In this document: piece by piece, positions 14,852 through 24,246 of the stretch
Position numbering within the stretch: the first letter of the stretch is position 1
How the letters are laid out: each line of letters starts with the position of its first letter
Assembly (NCBI GenBank): GCA_963803245.1
Contig: CAWDLI010000004.1
Span: 62,001-126,000 of the forward strand
Source: JACVRW01 sp963803245
GTDB taxonomy: Bacteria; Actinomycetota; Thermoleophilia; Solirubrobacterales; Thermoleophilaceae
Direction: 5' to 3'
DNA length: 64,000 nt
The notes under the pieces: model-generated
What the model was told of the DNA's origin: nothing
Databases searched by the model: none
What the model saw: only the letters and a program-made list of their open reading frames with translations
Program-made: the position numbers and the translations under genes

Positions 14852-16123
14852 CTACCGAAATGCGGCTCTTCCGGGGTAGGTGGCGTCCGCTCCCAGCGCC
14901 TCTTCGATTCGCAGGAGCTGGTTGTACTTCGCGACGCGGTCCGAGCGCGACGGTGCACCCGTCTTGATCTGCCCGCAGCCGGTGGCCACTGCGAGGTCGG
15001 CGATCGTGGTGTCCTCGGTCTCACCGGAGCGGTGGGACATCACCACGGTGTACCCCGCCTCGGTGGCGGTGCGCACCGCGTCGAGCGTTTCCGTGAGCGT
15101 CCCGATCTGGTTCACCTTCACGAGTATCGAGTTCGCCACGCCGGAGTCGATGCCGCGCCTCAGACGCTCCGTGTTGGTCACGAACAGGTCGTCGCCCACG
15201 AGCTGGACCCGATCCCCGATCCTGTCGGTGAGGGCGCGCCAGCCGTCCCAGTCCTCCTCGTCCATGCCGTCCTCGATCGAGAGCACGGGATAGCGCGACG
15301 ACACGTCTTCCCAGTAGGCGGCCAACTCGGTGGCCGACAGGGTGCGGCCCTCGTGCTCGAGCGCGTAGCTCCCATCGCCGAAGAGCTCGCTCGTAGCGGG
15401 GTCGAGCGCGATCCCCACGTCGTCGCCGGGCACGTAGCCCGCCGCCTCGATGCCGGCCACCAGCGCCTCGAGCGCCGCCTCGTTCGAGTCGAGATCGGGC
15501 GCGAAGCCGCCCTCGTCCCCCACCGCGGTGGCCAGGCCACGGTCGTGGAGGATCCCCTTGAGCGCGTGGAACACCTCGGCGCCCGTGCGCAGCCCCTCCG
15601 CGAACGAGGGCGCTCCCACCGGTACCACCATGAACTCCTGGAAGTCGACCTTGTTGTCCGCGTGCGCCCCGCCGTTGAGCACGTTCATCATTGGCACGGG
15701 CAGCACGTGCGCCGCCTCGCCGCCCAGGTAGCGCCAGAGCGGGAGCCCGGCCTCGGCCGCGGCGGCCTTCGAGGCGGCGAGCGACACGCCCAGGATCGCG
15801 TTGGCCCCCAGGCGGCCCTTGTTCGGGGTACCGTCCAGCTCGATCATCGCGCCGTCGAGCGCCGCCTGGTCTGAGGCGTCGAGACCGCGGACGCGTTCCG
15901 CGATCTCTCCGTTCACGTGGCCCACCGCGCGCTCCACGCCCTTGCCGTTCCAGGCCGAGCCACCATCGCGTAGCTCCACCGCCTCGAACTCTCCGGTTGA
16001 CGCGCCCGAGGGAACCGCCGCGCGGCCGGCTGCTCCGGAGACGAGCACAACGTCCACCTCGACGGTCGGGTTGCCACGACTGTCCATGATCTGCCGCGCG
16101 TGCACCGCCTGGATCTCGCTCAC
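14852..16123 (-). CDS. eno: enolase
   Basis: 423 residues. Enolase converts 2-phosphoglycerate to phosphoenolpyruvate in glycolysis. Clear family sequence: QIMDSRGNPTVEVDV at the start, PSGASTG, metal ligands around DEGGFAPDL, SIEDGMDEEDWDGW, LVGDDLFVTN, and the catalytic Lys region NSILVKVNQIGTLTE and MSHRSGETEDTTIADLAV. The start is the GTG at 16121-16123, which overlaps the mazG stop as GTGA, so translation is probably coupled to mazG. A dispersed palindromic element follows the stop codon. Confidence 0.97.
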   Translation of the reverse strand: MSEIQAVHARQIMDSRGNPTVEVDVVLVSGAAGRAAVPSGASTGEFEAVELRDGGSAWNGKGVERAVGHVNGEIAERVRGLDASDQAALDGAMIELDGTPNKGRLGANAILGVSLAASKAAAAEAGLPLWRYLGGEAAHVLPVPMMNVLNGGAHADNKVDFQEFMVVPVGAPSFAEGLRTGAEVFHALKGILHDRGLATAVGDEGGFAPDLDSNEAALEALVAGIEAAGYVPGDDVGIALDPATSELFGDGSYALEHEGRTLSATELAAYWEDVSSRYPVLSIEDGMDEEDWDGWRALTDRIGDRVQLVGDDLFVTNTERLRRGIDSGVANSILVKVNQIGTLTETLDAVRTATEAGYTVVMSHRSGETEDTTIADLAVATGCGQIKTGAPSRSDRVAKYNQLLRIEEALGADATYPGRAAFR

Positions 16124-16737
16124 GTTTCCTGCTCCGCCTTTCGTCGATACCGGTCGGCTGCCGCGCGCAGGCTCAACTCGGGGTCCGCGCCCGCGTCCAC
16201 CGCATCCTGCACGGCTGCGAGCAGGCGGTCGCCCGGATCGTCGCCGGGTGCCTCCCACTCGTGGCCCGCGCTCCTGGCGCGCTTCAGGACCTTCTTCGCG
16301 TAGATCGTGGAGGGCAGCGTCTCGGGCAGGTGACCGAACGGATCGCCTCCCTGCTCCTCGTCGCGCTTGATCTCGTTCCAGTTGCGCACCACGTCACTCG
16401 CGGTCTCCGCCTCGCGCTCCCCGAAGACGTGCGGATGGCGGCGGATCAGCTTGAGCCGGCACTGATCGGCCACCGTCGCGAGGTCGCCCTTCCCGCGCTC
16501 CTCGAGCAGGAGCGAGAGGAAGTACACCTGGAAGAGCACGTCGCCGAGCTCGTCGAGCAGCTTGGCGTCGTCGCCGGATTGAGCCGCGTCGGCGAGCTCG
16601 TAGGCCTCCTCGACGGTGTGCGGGACGATCGAGCGCTCGTCCTGCTCGCGGTCCCACGGGCATTCGCGGCGCAGCAGCCGCGTGATCTCGTCGAGCCGGG
16701 CGAGCGCGGCGGGAAGTCCGCCGTCGTCAGCCGTCAG
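16120..16737 (-). CDS. mazG: MazG-like nucleoside triphosphate pyrophosphohydrolase
   Basis: About 205 residues. The motif CPWDREQ with HTVEEAYELADA, then ELGDVLFQVYFLSLL, marks the all-alpha NTP pyrophosphohydrolase fold of MazG, which removes aberrant NTPs and can lower ppGpp. The second half contains RRHPHVFGE and NWNEIK, also usual. The start is a problem: the only start-like codon in frame is CTG at 16737. A GTG at 16745-16747, directly after the stop of the foldase gene, would give a normal N-terminus if one extra base lies near 16726, so a sequencing insertion is likely. It overlaps eno by 4 bp. Confidence 0.85.
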   Translation of the reverse strand: MTADDGGLPAALARLDEITRLLRRECPWDREQDERSIVPHTVEEAYELADAAQSGDDAKLLDELGDVLFQVYFLSLLLEERGKGDLATVADQCRLKLIRRHPHVFGEREAETASDVVRNWNEIKRDEEQGGDPFGHLPETLPSTIYAKKVLKRARSAGHEWEAPGDDPGDRLLAAVQDAVDAGADPELSLRAAADRYRRKAEQET

Positions 16738-16747
16738 CGCCCGCCAC

Positions 16748-17957
16748 CTACGGCTGGGGCTGCGGCGTGCTCGGCTGCTGCGGGGCGGCCGGAGCCTGCG
16801 GCTGCGCCTGGCCCTGCGGCTGCTGGCCCTGCGGGGCGCCGCCCGATGCTGCGCCGGTGTCCGTGGCCTCGTCGGGGCCGTTCTTGCACTCGGCCACCTC
16901 GTAGTCGGAAGCGCAGTTCGTGTCCGCCTTGTAGTCCTCGCGGAAGTTCTTGATCCAGTCGTCAAGGGTCTTCTGCTGGCGCTGCGAGCGCAGCAGGTTC
17001 TTGATCGTCTCGGTCGCTTCCTCGAGCGACTGCTGCGACGCGGGCACGATCTTCGTCACCTGGAAGACGTACCAGCCGAACTGGGTCTTGACGGGGCCCT
17101 CGACGGGGCCCTTCTTGGCGGTGAACACGGCCTCGTCGAGCGCCTTCTCCTGCTGGCCCTTGGCCACCGAGGGGAGCTTGCCCCCCTGCGCCTTCGACGC
17201 CTCGTCGATCGAGAACTCCTTGGAGACCGTCTTGAAGTCCTGCCCGCTGTCGAGCGCCGCCTTGGCCTCGTTGGCCTTGGCCTCCGTCTTCGTCAGGACG
17301 ATGAGGAGGTCGCGTCGCTCCGGCTGGGCGAAGCCGCTTCTTGTTCTTGTCGTAGTACTCCTTGACGTCCTCGTCGGAGATCTTCGTCGCGCTCTTCGTG
17401 ATCTTCTGGGTGAGCTTCTCCTGAAGCTCGTTGAGCTTCACGCGGAAGAGGATGTCCTCCTCGCTCATTCCGGACGTCTTGAGGAACTGCTGGTAGGCCT
17501 TGTCCGTGGGGAAGGACGCCTTCTTCTGGTCGGCGAAGGAGCGCTTGACCTCGGCATCCGAGACGTTGATGTCCTGCTTCTCGGCCTCCTGCTGGACCCA
17601 CTCCGCCTGGATCAGGAACTGCATGACCTCGCGCTTGAGCGTGTCGTACTCCGTCTTGCACTGCTTCTTGAGCGCGGCCGGCGTGGGCTTCGGCGTGCCA
17701 CTCGGCACGGGGGCCTTGCCCTTGGCCGCCACGCACTTCGTGAAGTCGGGCGGATCGGGCACGGCGGTCTGCGCAGCCTGCGCCTGACCGCTGGCCGCGG
17801 TCTTGAACCACTTGTCGAACTCGTCCTGGCTGATCGTCGAGTCGCCGACCTTGGCGACGGCGCCGGTGGGGACGTCGTTACCGCAGCCCACGAAGGCAGC
17901 GACGCCGAGTCCGGTGACGGCAAGGGCAGCGAGGGACCTGATGGAGGCGTGGATCAT
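16748..17957 (-). CDS. PpiC/SurA-type peptidyl-prolyl isomerase lipoprotein, frameshifted
   Basis: About 402 residues when one extra base near 17335 is ignored. The N-terminal signal ends in the lipobox AAFVGCG, so it is a lipid-anchored extracytoplasmic foldase. A SurA-like N-terminal chaperone part (TISQDEFDKWF, then SDAEVKRSF) is followed by the parvulin domain, whose second half reads KGPVEGPVKTQFGWYVFQVT. The tail is Gln/Pro-rich. The frame breaks at AAGCGGCTTCGCC on the minus strand, where AAG-CGC-TTC-GCC would continue the domain smoothly; the total length is 3n+1. A sequencing error is the simplest reading. It lies between mfd and mazG in the conserved block. Confidence 0.82.
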
Positions 17958-17987
17958 TGCGAGAATGTCTAAGGCTTATTCGTAAAG

Positions 17988-18001
17988 CCCGCCTAAGCGG
18001 G
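17988..18001 (-). terminator. short GC hairpin between mfd and foldase genes
   Basis: CCCGC-TTAG-GCGGG followed by CTTT on the minus strand. It lies after mfd and about 30 bp before the foldase start and could be a weak terminator or a 5'-UTR hairpin of the foldase gene. Only five base pairs. Confidence 0.35.
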
Positions 18002-18084
18002 TGTACGTCCCGAGCAGGCCAAGCCAGGTGCCCTGCGCGGTGGGGAAGGGTAGCAATGCGCTTGGAAGCTGCCGCCGGTCCCGG

Positions 18085-21000
18085 TCACTCTGCCGGTTTC
18101 GGGCGGGTGGCCACCTCGAGAATCGCCTCGGCCGCGGCCACCACGGCGGGGAAGCGCTCGGCGGCCTCTTCGGGCACGCGCACGCGGACCGTGCTGCGCC
18201 CGGACTCGTAGACCGCCTCCGGCACGGCCTCGCGCAGAGCGCGCGCTCCGTGCGAGTCGAGCTCGATCGGCGCGACCGCGAGGCGGCCGCCCTGGAAGTC
18301 CACCGTCCTGGCGCCGGCGCGACCCAGCTTGATGCGGGCGTCCTGGAGCTTGATCAGGTTGTCGAGCGGCTCCGGCACGGGCCCGAAACGGTCCTCGAGC
18401 TCTTCGCGCAGCATGATCAAGTCAGCGATCTCGCGTGCTCCCGCGACGCGCCGGTGCAGCTCGATCTTCGCCGCCTCGTATGGCACGTAGTCGCCCGGCA
18501 CGTAGGCGTCCACGGGCAGGTCCATGCGCACCGGCTCCGCGGCCTCCTCCGCCGAGTCGGCGCTCAGCAGGCGCACCGCCTCGTCGAGCATTCCCATGTA
18601 GAGCTCGAAGCCCACGGCCGCCACGTGCCCCGACTGGTCCGCGCCCAGCAGGTTGCCCGCCCCGCGGATCTCGAGATCGCGCATCGCGATCTTGAAGCCC
18701 GATCCGAGCTCCGTGTAGTCCGAGAGCGTCGAGAGCCGCTGCGCGGCCTCCTCCGAGAGAGCTGCCGCGGAGGGGTAGAGCAGGTACGCGTAGGCGCGCT
18801 CTCGCGATCGGCCCACGCGCCCACGGATCTGGTAGAGCTGGGCCAGGCCGAGCTCGTCCGCGCGCTCCACGATCAGCGTGTTCGCGCTCGGGATGTCGAG
18901 GCCCGACTCCACGATCGTCGTGCACACGAGCACGTCGGCCGCGCCGCGCAGGAAGTCGAGCATCACCTGCTCGAGCTCGCCCTCGGGCATCTGCCCGTGG
19001 GCCACCAGCACGCGCGCCTTCGGCACCATCGCGCGCACCCGCTCGGCCGTCTCGTCGATGCTGCTCACGCGGTTGTGGATGAAGAAGGCCTGACCCTCCC
19101 GCTCGACCTCGCGCTCGATCGCCCGCTTGACGAGCTCCTCGTCGTAGTCGCCAACGTAAGTCTTCACCGGGCGGCGACCCTCGGGCGGTGTCTCGATCAC
19201 CGATATGTCGCGCAGGCCTGCCAGTGACATCTGGAGCGTGCGCGGGATCGGTGTGGCCGAGAGCGAGAGCACGTCCACGCGGAGGCGGAGCTGGCGCAGC
19301 AGCTCCTTCTGCTTCACGCCGAAGCGCTGCTCTTCGTCGACGATCAGGAGGCCGAGGTCCTTCGGCCGCACGTCGCGCGACAGCAGCCGGTGGGTCCCGA
19401 TCATCACGTCCACGGTGCCGTCCGAGAAGCCCTTCAGCGCGTCGCGGACCTCCTTCGCCGAGCGGAAGCGCGAGGCCACCTCGATGCGCACCGGGTAGTC
19501 GCGCATGCGCTCGGTGAACGTGCCGAAGTGCTGCTGCGCGAGCACCGTGGTGGGCACGAGGAACATCACCTGCTTGCCGTCCTCCACGGCCTTGAACGCC
19601 GCGCGCAACGCCACCTCCGTCTTGCCGTAGCCCACGTCGCCGCAGATCAGGCGGTCCATCGGGCGCGCCTCCTCCATGTCGGCTCGCACGGCCTCGATGG
19701 CGTCCATCTGGTCGGGCGTCTCGCGATACGGGAAGCGGGCCTCGAACTCCGTGAGCCATTCGCCGTCGCCGGCGAACGCGTGGCCCGCACGCCGGCGGCG
19801 CTCGGCGTAGAGGTTGATCAGCTCGCCGGCGAGCGCCTCCGCGGCGCGGCGTGCACGGAGCTTCATCTGCTCCCACTGCTTGCCGCCGAGCTTCGACAGC
19901 GGCGGGTCGCCGGCGTCGGCGCCCACGTAGCGCGCGACCTTGTGCAGCTGGTCGCTCGGCACGAACACGCGGTCGCCGTCCTTGAACTCGAGCTCGAGGT
20001 AGTCGCGGGTGATCCCGCCGACCGTCTTGGTCTCGAAGCCCACGAACTTCGAGATGCCGTGGTCCTCGTGGACGACCGCGCCGCCGGCGCGCAGCTCGGT
20101 GAACGAGGCGATCACGGCACCGCCGGAATGCGGGCGGGATGAGCGCTCGGAGCGGCGGTTCCGCAGCAGCCTGTGCTCGGGCAGGATCGCGAGCTTAAGC
20201 CCGGGCGCTAGGAAGCCCTCGCGGAGGCCGGCGTGGGCGAACGTGACGCCCGGCTGCTGCGACGCCGGCTTGCCGTCCAGGAACTCCGCGTGTAGCCGCG
20301 TCAGGTTGTAGCGCGCCCGCTCCGCCTCGCCGCGACGCGTCCAGGCCACGAACGTCCGGTAGCCGGAGCGCACGAGCTTCTCGAGCTCCGGCTCCGCCTC
20401 GCGCAGCGAGCGTGCCGCGGTGTCCGCGCTCTGGGCGCGGAACTCGTGCGGCTGGTCCTGCGAGATGCTCGAGAGCCGCAGCTCGGCGCGCTCGTCGAGC
20501 GAGGCGGCGAGGCGGTCGGGCGACACGTACAGGTGGTGGGCGTCCTTGTCGTGGAAGCTCGTGGTCACGTCATCCCAGTAGTCGCGCAGCGAGGGAGCCA
20601 GCTCCTCCTCCGCGGCCACCGCGATCAGCGCGTTCTCCGGCACGAGGTCGAGCAGCTCGCGGAAGCGGTCCACGGGAAGCACGTCGGCCACGTCGGGGCG
20701 CTCGGCCTCGTCGCTCGTGGCGGCGATCTCGGCGAGCTCGCGCTGCTCCGGCGCCAGCTCCGCGGCCGGCGCGATCTCCACACGCTCGGCCTCCTCCAGC
20801 GAGCGCTGCGTGAAGGTCGAGAACCAGGTGAGCCTCTCCACCTCCACGTCGAAGAGCTCGCAGCGGACGGCGCGCTCCTCGGTGGCCGGATACACGTCGA
20901 GGATGTCTCCTCTCAGGGCGAACTGCCCGCGGTTCTCGACCTGGTCCACGCGCTCGTAGCCGCAGGCCACGAGCTGTTCGGCCGCCTCATCCAGGTCGAG

Positions 21001-21435
21001 CAGGCCGCCCTTCTCGATCTCGAACCCGTGAGGACGCAACTCGGGGTCGGGCACCTTCTCGGCCAGCGCCACGGCCGACGTGACGAGCACCGCCGGCTCG
21101 TCCCCCAGCAACGCGTCGAGCGCCGCGATGCGCAACCCCACCAGATGCGGAGGCGGTGCCAGGTGGGACTCGTAGCGGACCCCGCGCGCCGGGTAGAAGC
21201 GCACCTGGCGCGGAGCCAGGAAGGCGCGCAGGTCGGCCGCCAGGTCGCGCGCGGCTCGGTCGTCCCCCGCGACCACGAGCGCCGGCCGCTCGGGGCCGAG
21301 ATCGATCAGCGCGGAGAGCAGGTACGGCCGCAGGCTGGCCGACACGAACGCCCGCTGCGGCTCGCTGCGCGCAGCGTCGGCCAGCGCCGCCACCTCGGGC
21401 GCCTCACGTCCGTATGCAAGAAGGGAGCGGAGCAT
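18085..21435 (-). CDS. mfd: transcription-repair coupling factor Mfd
   Basis: 1116 residues from the ATG at 21433-21435 (MLRSLLAYGREA); two upstream ATGs would add 7-9 residues. Mfd removes RNA polymerase stalled at DNA lesions and recruits UvrA. Order: UvrB-like N-terminal domains, the polymerase-interacting CarD-like domain (GGAVVHEDHGISKFVG), the helicase with Walker A GDVGYGKTEVALRA, the DEEQ box IVDEEQRFGVKQKE, TATPIPRTL-like motif III, and the C-terminal motifs VCTTIVESGLDIP and QIRGRVGRS. The TRCF domain follows at the end. Length equals the usual 1100-1200. It follows pth with a small gap in the conserved housekeeping block. Confidence 0.96.
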   Translation of the reverse strand: MLRSLLAYGREAPEVAALADAARSEPQRAFVSASLRPYLLSALIDLGPERPALVVAGDDRAARDLAADLRAFLAPRQVRFYPARGVRYESHLAPPPHLVGLRIAALDALLGDEPAVLVTSAVALAEKVPDPELRPHGFEIEKGGLLDLDEAAEQLVACGYERVDQVENRGQFALRGDILDVYPATEERAVRCELFDVEVERLTWFSTFTQRSLEEAERVEIAPAAELAPEQRELAEIAATSDEAERPDVADVLPVDRFRELLDLVPENALIAVAAEEELAPSLRDYWDDVTTSFHDKDAHHLYVSPDRLAASLDERAELRLSSISQDQPHEFRAQSADTAARSLREAEPELEKLVRSGYRTFVAWTRRGEAERARYNLTRLHAEFLDGKPASQQPGVTFAHAGLREGFLAPGLKLAILPEHRLLRNRRSERSSRPHSGGAVIASFTELRAGGAVVHEDHGISKFVGFETKTVGGITRDYLELEFKDGDRVFVPSDQLHKVARYVGADAGDPPLSKLGGKQWEQMKLRARRAAEALAGELINLYAERRRRAGHAFAGDGEWLTEFEARFPYRETPDQMDAIEAVRADMEEARPMDRLICGDVGYGKTEVALRAAFKAVEDGKQVMFLVPTTVLAQQHFGTFTERMRDYPVRIEVASRFRSAKEVRDALKGFSDGTVDVMIGTHRLLSRDVRPKDLGLLIVDEEQRFGVKQKELLRQLRLRVDVLSLSATPIPRTLQMSLAGLRDISVIETPPEGRRPVKTYVGDYDEELVKRAIEREVEREGQAFFIHNRVSSIDETAERVRAMVPKARVLVAHGQMPEGELEQVMLDFLRGAADVLVCTTIVESGLDIPSANTLIVERADELGLAQLYQIRGRVGRSRERAYAYLLYPSAAALSEEAAQRLSTLSDYTELGSGFKIAMRDLEIRGAGNLLGADQSGHVAAVGFELYMGMLDEAVRLLSADSAEEAAEPVRMDLPVDAYVPGDYVPYEAAKIELHRRVAGAREIADLIMLREELEDRFGPVPEPLDNLIKLQDARIKLGRAGARTVDFQGGRLAVAPIELDSHGARALREAVPEAVYESGRSTVRVRVPEEAAERFPAVVAAAEAILEVATRPKPAE

Positions 21436-21486
21436 GGGCATGCAAATCGGCCGCCCGGACACCCGCGCGGCTCGCTCCGAACGATT

Positions 21487-22018
21487 CTAGGCGCCCTCTT
21501 GGAGCAGGCGCTCGAGCGAGTCCGTGGCGCGCTCCACCAGCGCGCGAACCTCCTCGGGAGGCTCCCGGAAGCGTCCGAGCACCCACGCCGACACGATCTC
21601 GGGATCGGTGGACTCGGGCCGGCCCACCCCCACGCGGATGCGCCGGAAGTCGGGACCGCCGAGCTCGCGCTTCAGCGACTTGAGGCCGTTGTGACCGGCC
21701 AGGCCGCCGCCGAGGCGCGCCTCCACCCGGCCGAACGGCAGGTCGATCTCGTCGTGCACGGCCACCACCCGGTCGAGCGGGACGCCGAGCGCGACCGCGC
21801 GCCGGGCCGGCGGCGCGGCCGGAGTCGTTCATGTGGGTCTGGGGCAGCAGCACGCCCACGCGCGGGCCGCCGACGCCCGCGCGGCCGTCCGTGTAGAGGC
21901 CGCCGTACTTCGACTTGGCCTTCGGCAGCCCCCAGCGCTGGGCGGCCTCGGAGGCCACCTCGAAGCCGACGTTGTGGCGGGTGCGGGCGTAGCGGTCGCC
22001 CGGGTTGCCCAGCCCCAC
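21487..22018 (-). CDS. pth: peptidyl-tRNA hydrolase, frameshifted
   Basis: About 176 residues after correcting one extra base. The first part has GLGNPGDRYARTRHNVGFEV (catalytic His in RHN) and PQTHMNDSG. The second part has VHDEIDLPFG, GGGLAGHNGLKSL and RIRVGVGRP. Between them, 19 nucleotides stand where 18 would give the usual spacing of 20 residues to HDE, so a single insertion near 21810 breaks the frame. The GTG at 22016-22018 is the only usable start and yields a protein three residues shorter at the N-terminus than relatives. Pth recycles peptidyl-tRNAs released from ribosomes. It lies beside rplY, as in many bacteria. Confidence 0.9.
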
Positions 22019-22074
22019 TACGAGCCAGTCGACCTTGCCGCCGCCATCGCCTGAGCGGCGGCGGCGGAGGAAGC

Positions 22075-22770
22075 TCAGGACTCCTCGCCCTCCTGGGGCT
22101 CGGCGCCCTCGCCCTCCGACTCGTCCTCGGCCGGGGCCTCGCCTTCCTCGCCCTCCTCGCCGACCAGCTCTGTCTCTTCCTCGACCTCTTCCGGCTCCTC
22201 GACCTCGGTCGGCACGACGACCGTGGCCAGGATCGTCTCCTCGGGATCATCGAGGTACACGACGCCGGCGGGCGGGGTGATCTCGGACAGGTGCATGGTC
22301 GCCGCGATCTCCATTCCGGAGACGTCGACCGTGATGAAGTCGGGAATGTCCGTGGGCAGCGCCTCGATGTTGAGCTGGTGCGTGACCTGCTCCATCACGC
22401 CGCCCTCCTTGATGCCGGGGGCCTCCTCGGCGCCCTCGATGTGGACGGCGACCGGCGCCTGGATCTTCTCGTCGAGGCGCACCTCGAGGAAGTCGATGTG
22501 CATGACCTCGCCGCGGACCGGGTGAAGCTGCTGGTCCTTGACGATCACGGGGCGCGTCTTGCCCTCGATCTTCAGGTCGATCAGCGCCGACCCGTCCACG
22601 AGCACCTGGCGCAGCACCCGGTAGTCGACCTTGAACGACGTGCAGTCGCCATCCGTGCCTCCGTAGACCACGCCGGGCACAACGCCTGTGCGGCGCAGAC
22701 GGCGCACGGCGCGGCTGCCGCGCTCGGGCCGGTCCTCTACGGCAAGTGTGGGTCGCTTGGAGTCCGCCAT
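22075..22770 (-). CDS. rplY: ribosomal protein bL25 / general stress protein Ctc
   Basis: 231 residues. The N-terminal L25 domain (about residues 5-95; SRAVRRLRRTGVVPGVVYGG) binds 5S rRNA. A TL5/Ctc-type C-terminal beta domain (about 100-185) and a highly acidic Glu tail of about 45 residues follow. The long form is typical of actinobacteria and Thermus. It is the first gene of the minus-strand block rplY-pth-mfd-foldase-mazG-eno. Its promoter lies in the 53 bp gap shared with the divergent UbiB-like gene. Confidence 0.93.
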   Translation of the reverse strand: MADSKRPTLAVEDRPERGSRAVRRLRRTGVVPGVVYGGTDGDCTSFKVDYRVLRQVLVDGSALIDLKIEGKTRPVIVKDQQLHPVRGEVMHIDFLEVRLDEKIQAPVAVHIEGAEEAPGIKEGGVMEQVTHQLNIEALPTDIPDFITVDVSGMEIAATMHLSEITPPAGVVYLDDPEETILATVVVPTEVEEPEEVEEETELVGEEGEEGEAPAEDESEGEGAEPQEGEES

Positions 22771-22823
22771 GAGGCGGGCCAGTCTAGCGGGGGTTCGGGG
22801 GCCGACCTATCCTCAGTGGCGAG

Positions 22824-24239
22824 GTGCCCCGCCGCGACGACAGCTCGATTCCCGAAGGACGCGTCCGCAGGACCGCCGAGGTCGGATCGGTGCTCGGCAC
22901 GCAGGGGGCCCGCTACGCCGGAACACGCGCCGCGAACCTGGCGCGCTCGCCCGAGGCCGCCGCCGAGGCGCTCGACCGGCGCCACCTGGAGGCCGCCGAG
23001 CGGATGGTCGAGACGCTCGGGCGCATGAAGGGCGCGGCGATGAAGATCGGCCAGCTCGCGTCCTTCATCGACACCGAGTTCCTGCCTCCCGAATACCGGG
23101 AGCTCTACCAGGAGCAGCTGGCCTCGCTTCGCACCTCCGCGCCGCCGATGCCCTGGGCCAAGGTCGAGCGCGTCCTGCGCGAGGAATGGGACGAGCCGGT
23201 GGACGAGCTGTTCGAGCACTTCGAGGAGGAGGCCGCCGCGGCGGCTTCGATCGGACAGGTCCACCGAGCGGTGCTGTGCGACGGGCGGCGGGTGGCGGTG
23301 AAGATCCAGTACCCGGGCGTGGCCGAGGCGATCCGCGCCGACATGCAGAACGCCGGCCTGATCATGCGGATGGCCAAGGCGCTGGCGCCCGGGCTGGACG
23401 CGAAGGCCGCTGCCGAGGAGCTGAAGGAGCGCGTGATGGAGGAGCTCGACTACGAGCTCGAGGCGCAGAGCCAGCGCTCGTTCGCCCGCGCCTATCGCGA
23501 CCACCCCTTCATCCACGTGCCCGACGTGGTCACGAGGCTCTCCACCACCCGCGTGCTGGTGTCGGAGTGGGTCGAGGGCGTGGGCTTCGAGGAGGTCGCC
23601 GCCCTTCCCGACGAGGAGCGCGATCGGTTCGGAGAGATCGTGTTCCGGTTCTGCTTCGGCTCGATCTACCACCTCCGTCACTTCAACGCGGACGCCCATC
23701 CGGGGAATTACCTGCTGATGCCCGACGGGCACGTGGCGTTCCTCGACTTCGGAATGACCAAGCAGCTCGACTCGGATCAGATCGAGCTCGAGGTGGCCGC
23801 GCTGGCGGCGGTGTTCGACGACGACCCGGAGCGGCTGCGCGTGGCCCTGCACGACCTCGGCTTCCTGCGCGACCCGCGCAAGGTGGACGCCGAGCAGCTG
23901 ATGGAGCACGTGCGCGCGATCGGCGGCTGGTACATGGAGGACCGCGAGGTGACGATCGACTCGGCCCGGGTGATGGACGCCATCGCCGCGGTCTCCGACC
24001 CGCGCTCCGAGTTCTACCGCCTGGTTCGTCGCGAGAACCTGCCCGCCAACGAGCTGATGGGCCGGCGGATGGAGACGGGCGTGCTGGCCGTGCTGGCGCA
24101 GCTCCGGGCCACCCGCAACTGGCATCGGATCGGCCGCGAGTGGTGGTTCGGCGACCCTCCCTCCACGGAGCTCGGCGAAGAGGAGTGGGCCTACTTCGAG
24201 TCGCGCGGGGAGCGGCGCGGCGGCGTGCGCGGGACCTGA
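22824..24239 (+). CDS. UbiB/ABC1 family atypical kinase
   Basis: 471 residues from GTG at 22824. It shows the KxGQ motif (AMKIGQLASF) in the N-terminal extension, the alanine-rich loop AAAASIGQVHRA in place of a P-loop, the VAIKxQ-type lysine (VAVKIQYPG), catalytic NADAHPGNYLL and metal-binding LDFGMTK. These define the ABC1/ADCK/UbiB family of ATPases linked to isoprenoid-quinone or lipid metabolism. No C-terminal membrane helix is obvious, unlike E. coli UbiB. No quinone biosynthesis genes are adjacent. It converges on prs, with 7 bp between. Confidence 0.9.
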   Translation: MPRRDDSSIPEGRVRRTAEVGSVLGTQGARYAGTRAANLARSPEAAAEALDRRHLEAAERMVETLGRMKGAAMKIGQLASFIDTEFLPPEYRELYQEQLASLRTSAPPMPWAKVERVLREEWDEPVDELFEHFEEEAAAAASIGQVHRAVLCDGRRVAVKIQYPGVAEAIRADMQNAGLIMRMAKALAPGLDAKAAAEELKERVMEELDYELEAQSQRSFARAYRDHPFIHVPDVVTRLSTTRVLVSEWVEGVGFEEVAALPDEERDRFGEIVFRFCFGSIYHLRHFNADAHPGNYLLMPDGHVAFLDFGMTKQLDSDQIELEVAALAAVFDDDPERLRVALHDLGFLRDPRKVDAEQLMEHVRAIGGWYMEDREVTIDSARVMDAIAAVSDPRSEFYRLVRRENLPANELMGRRMETGVLAVLAQLRATRNWHRIGREWWFGDPPSTELGEEEWAYFESRGERRGGVRGT

Positions 24240-24246
24240 ATCGCCG

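Noticed and set aside
17330..17340. Programmed frameshifting in the foldase gene
   Set aside because: No slippery heptamer or downstream structure is seen, and similar single-base errors occur in many genes of the window.
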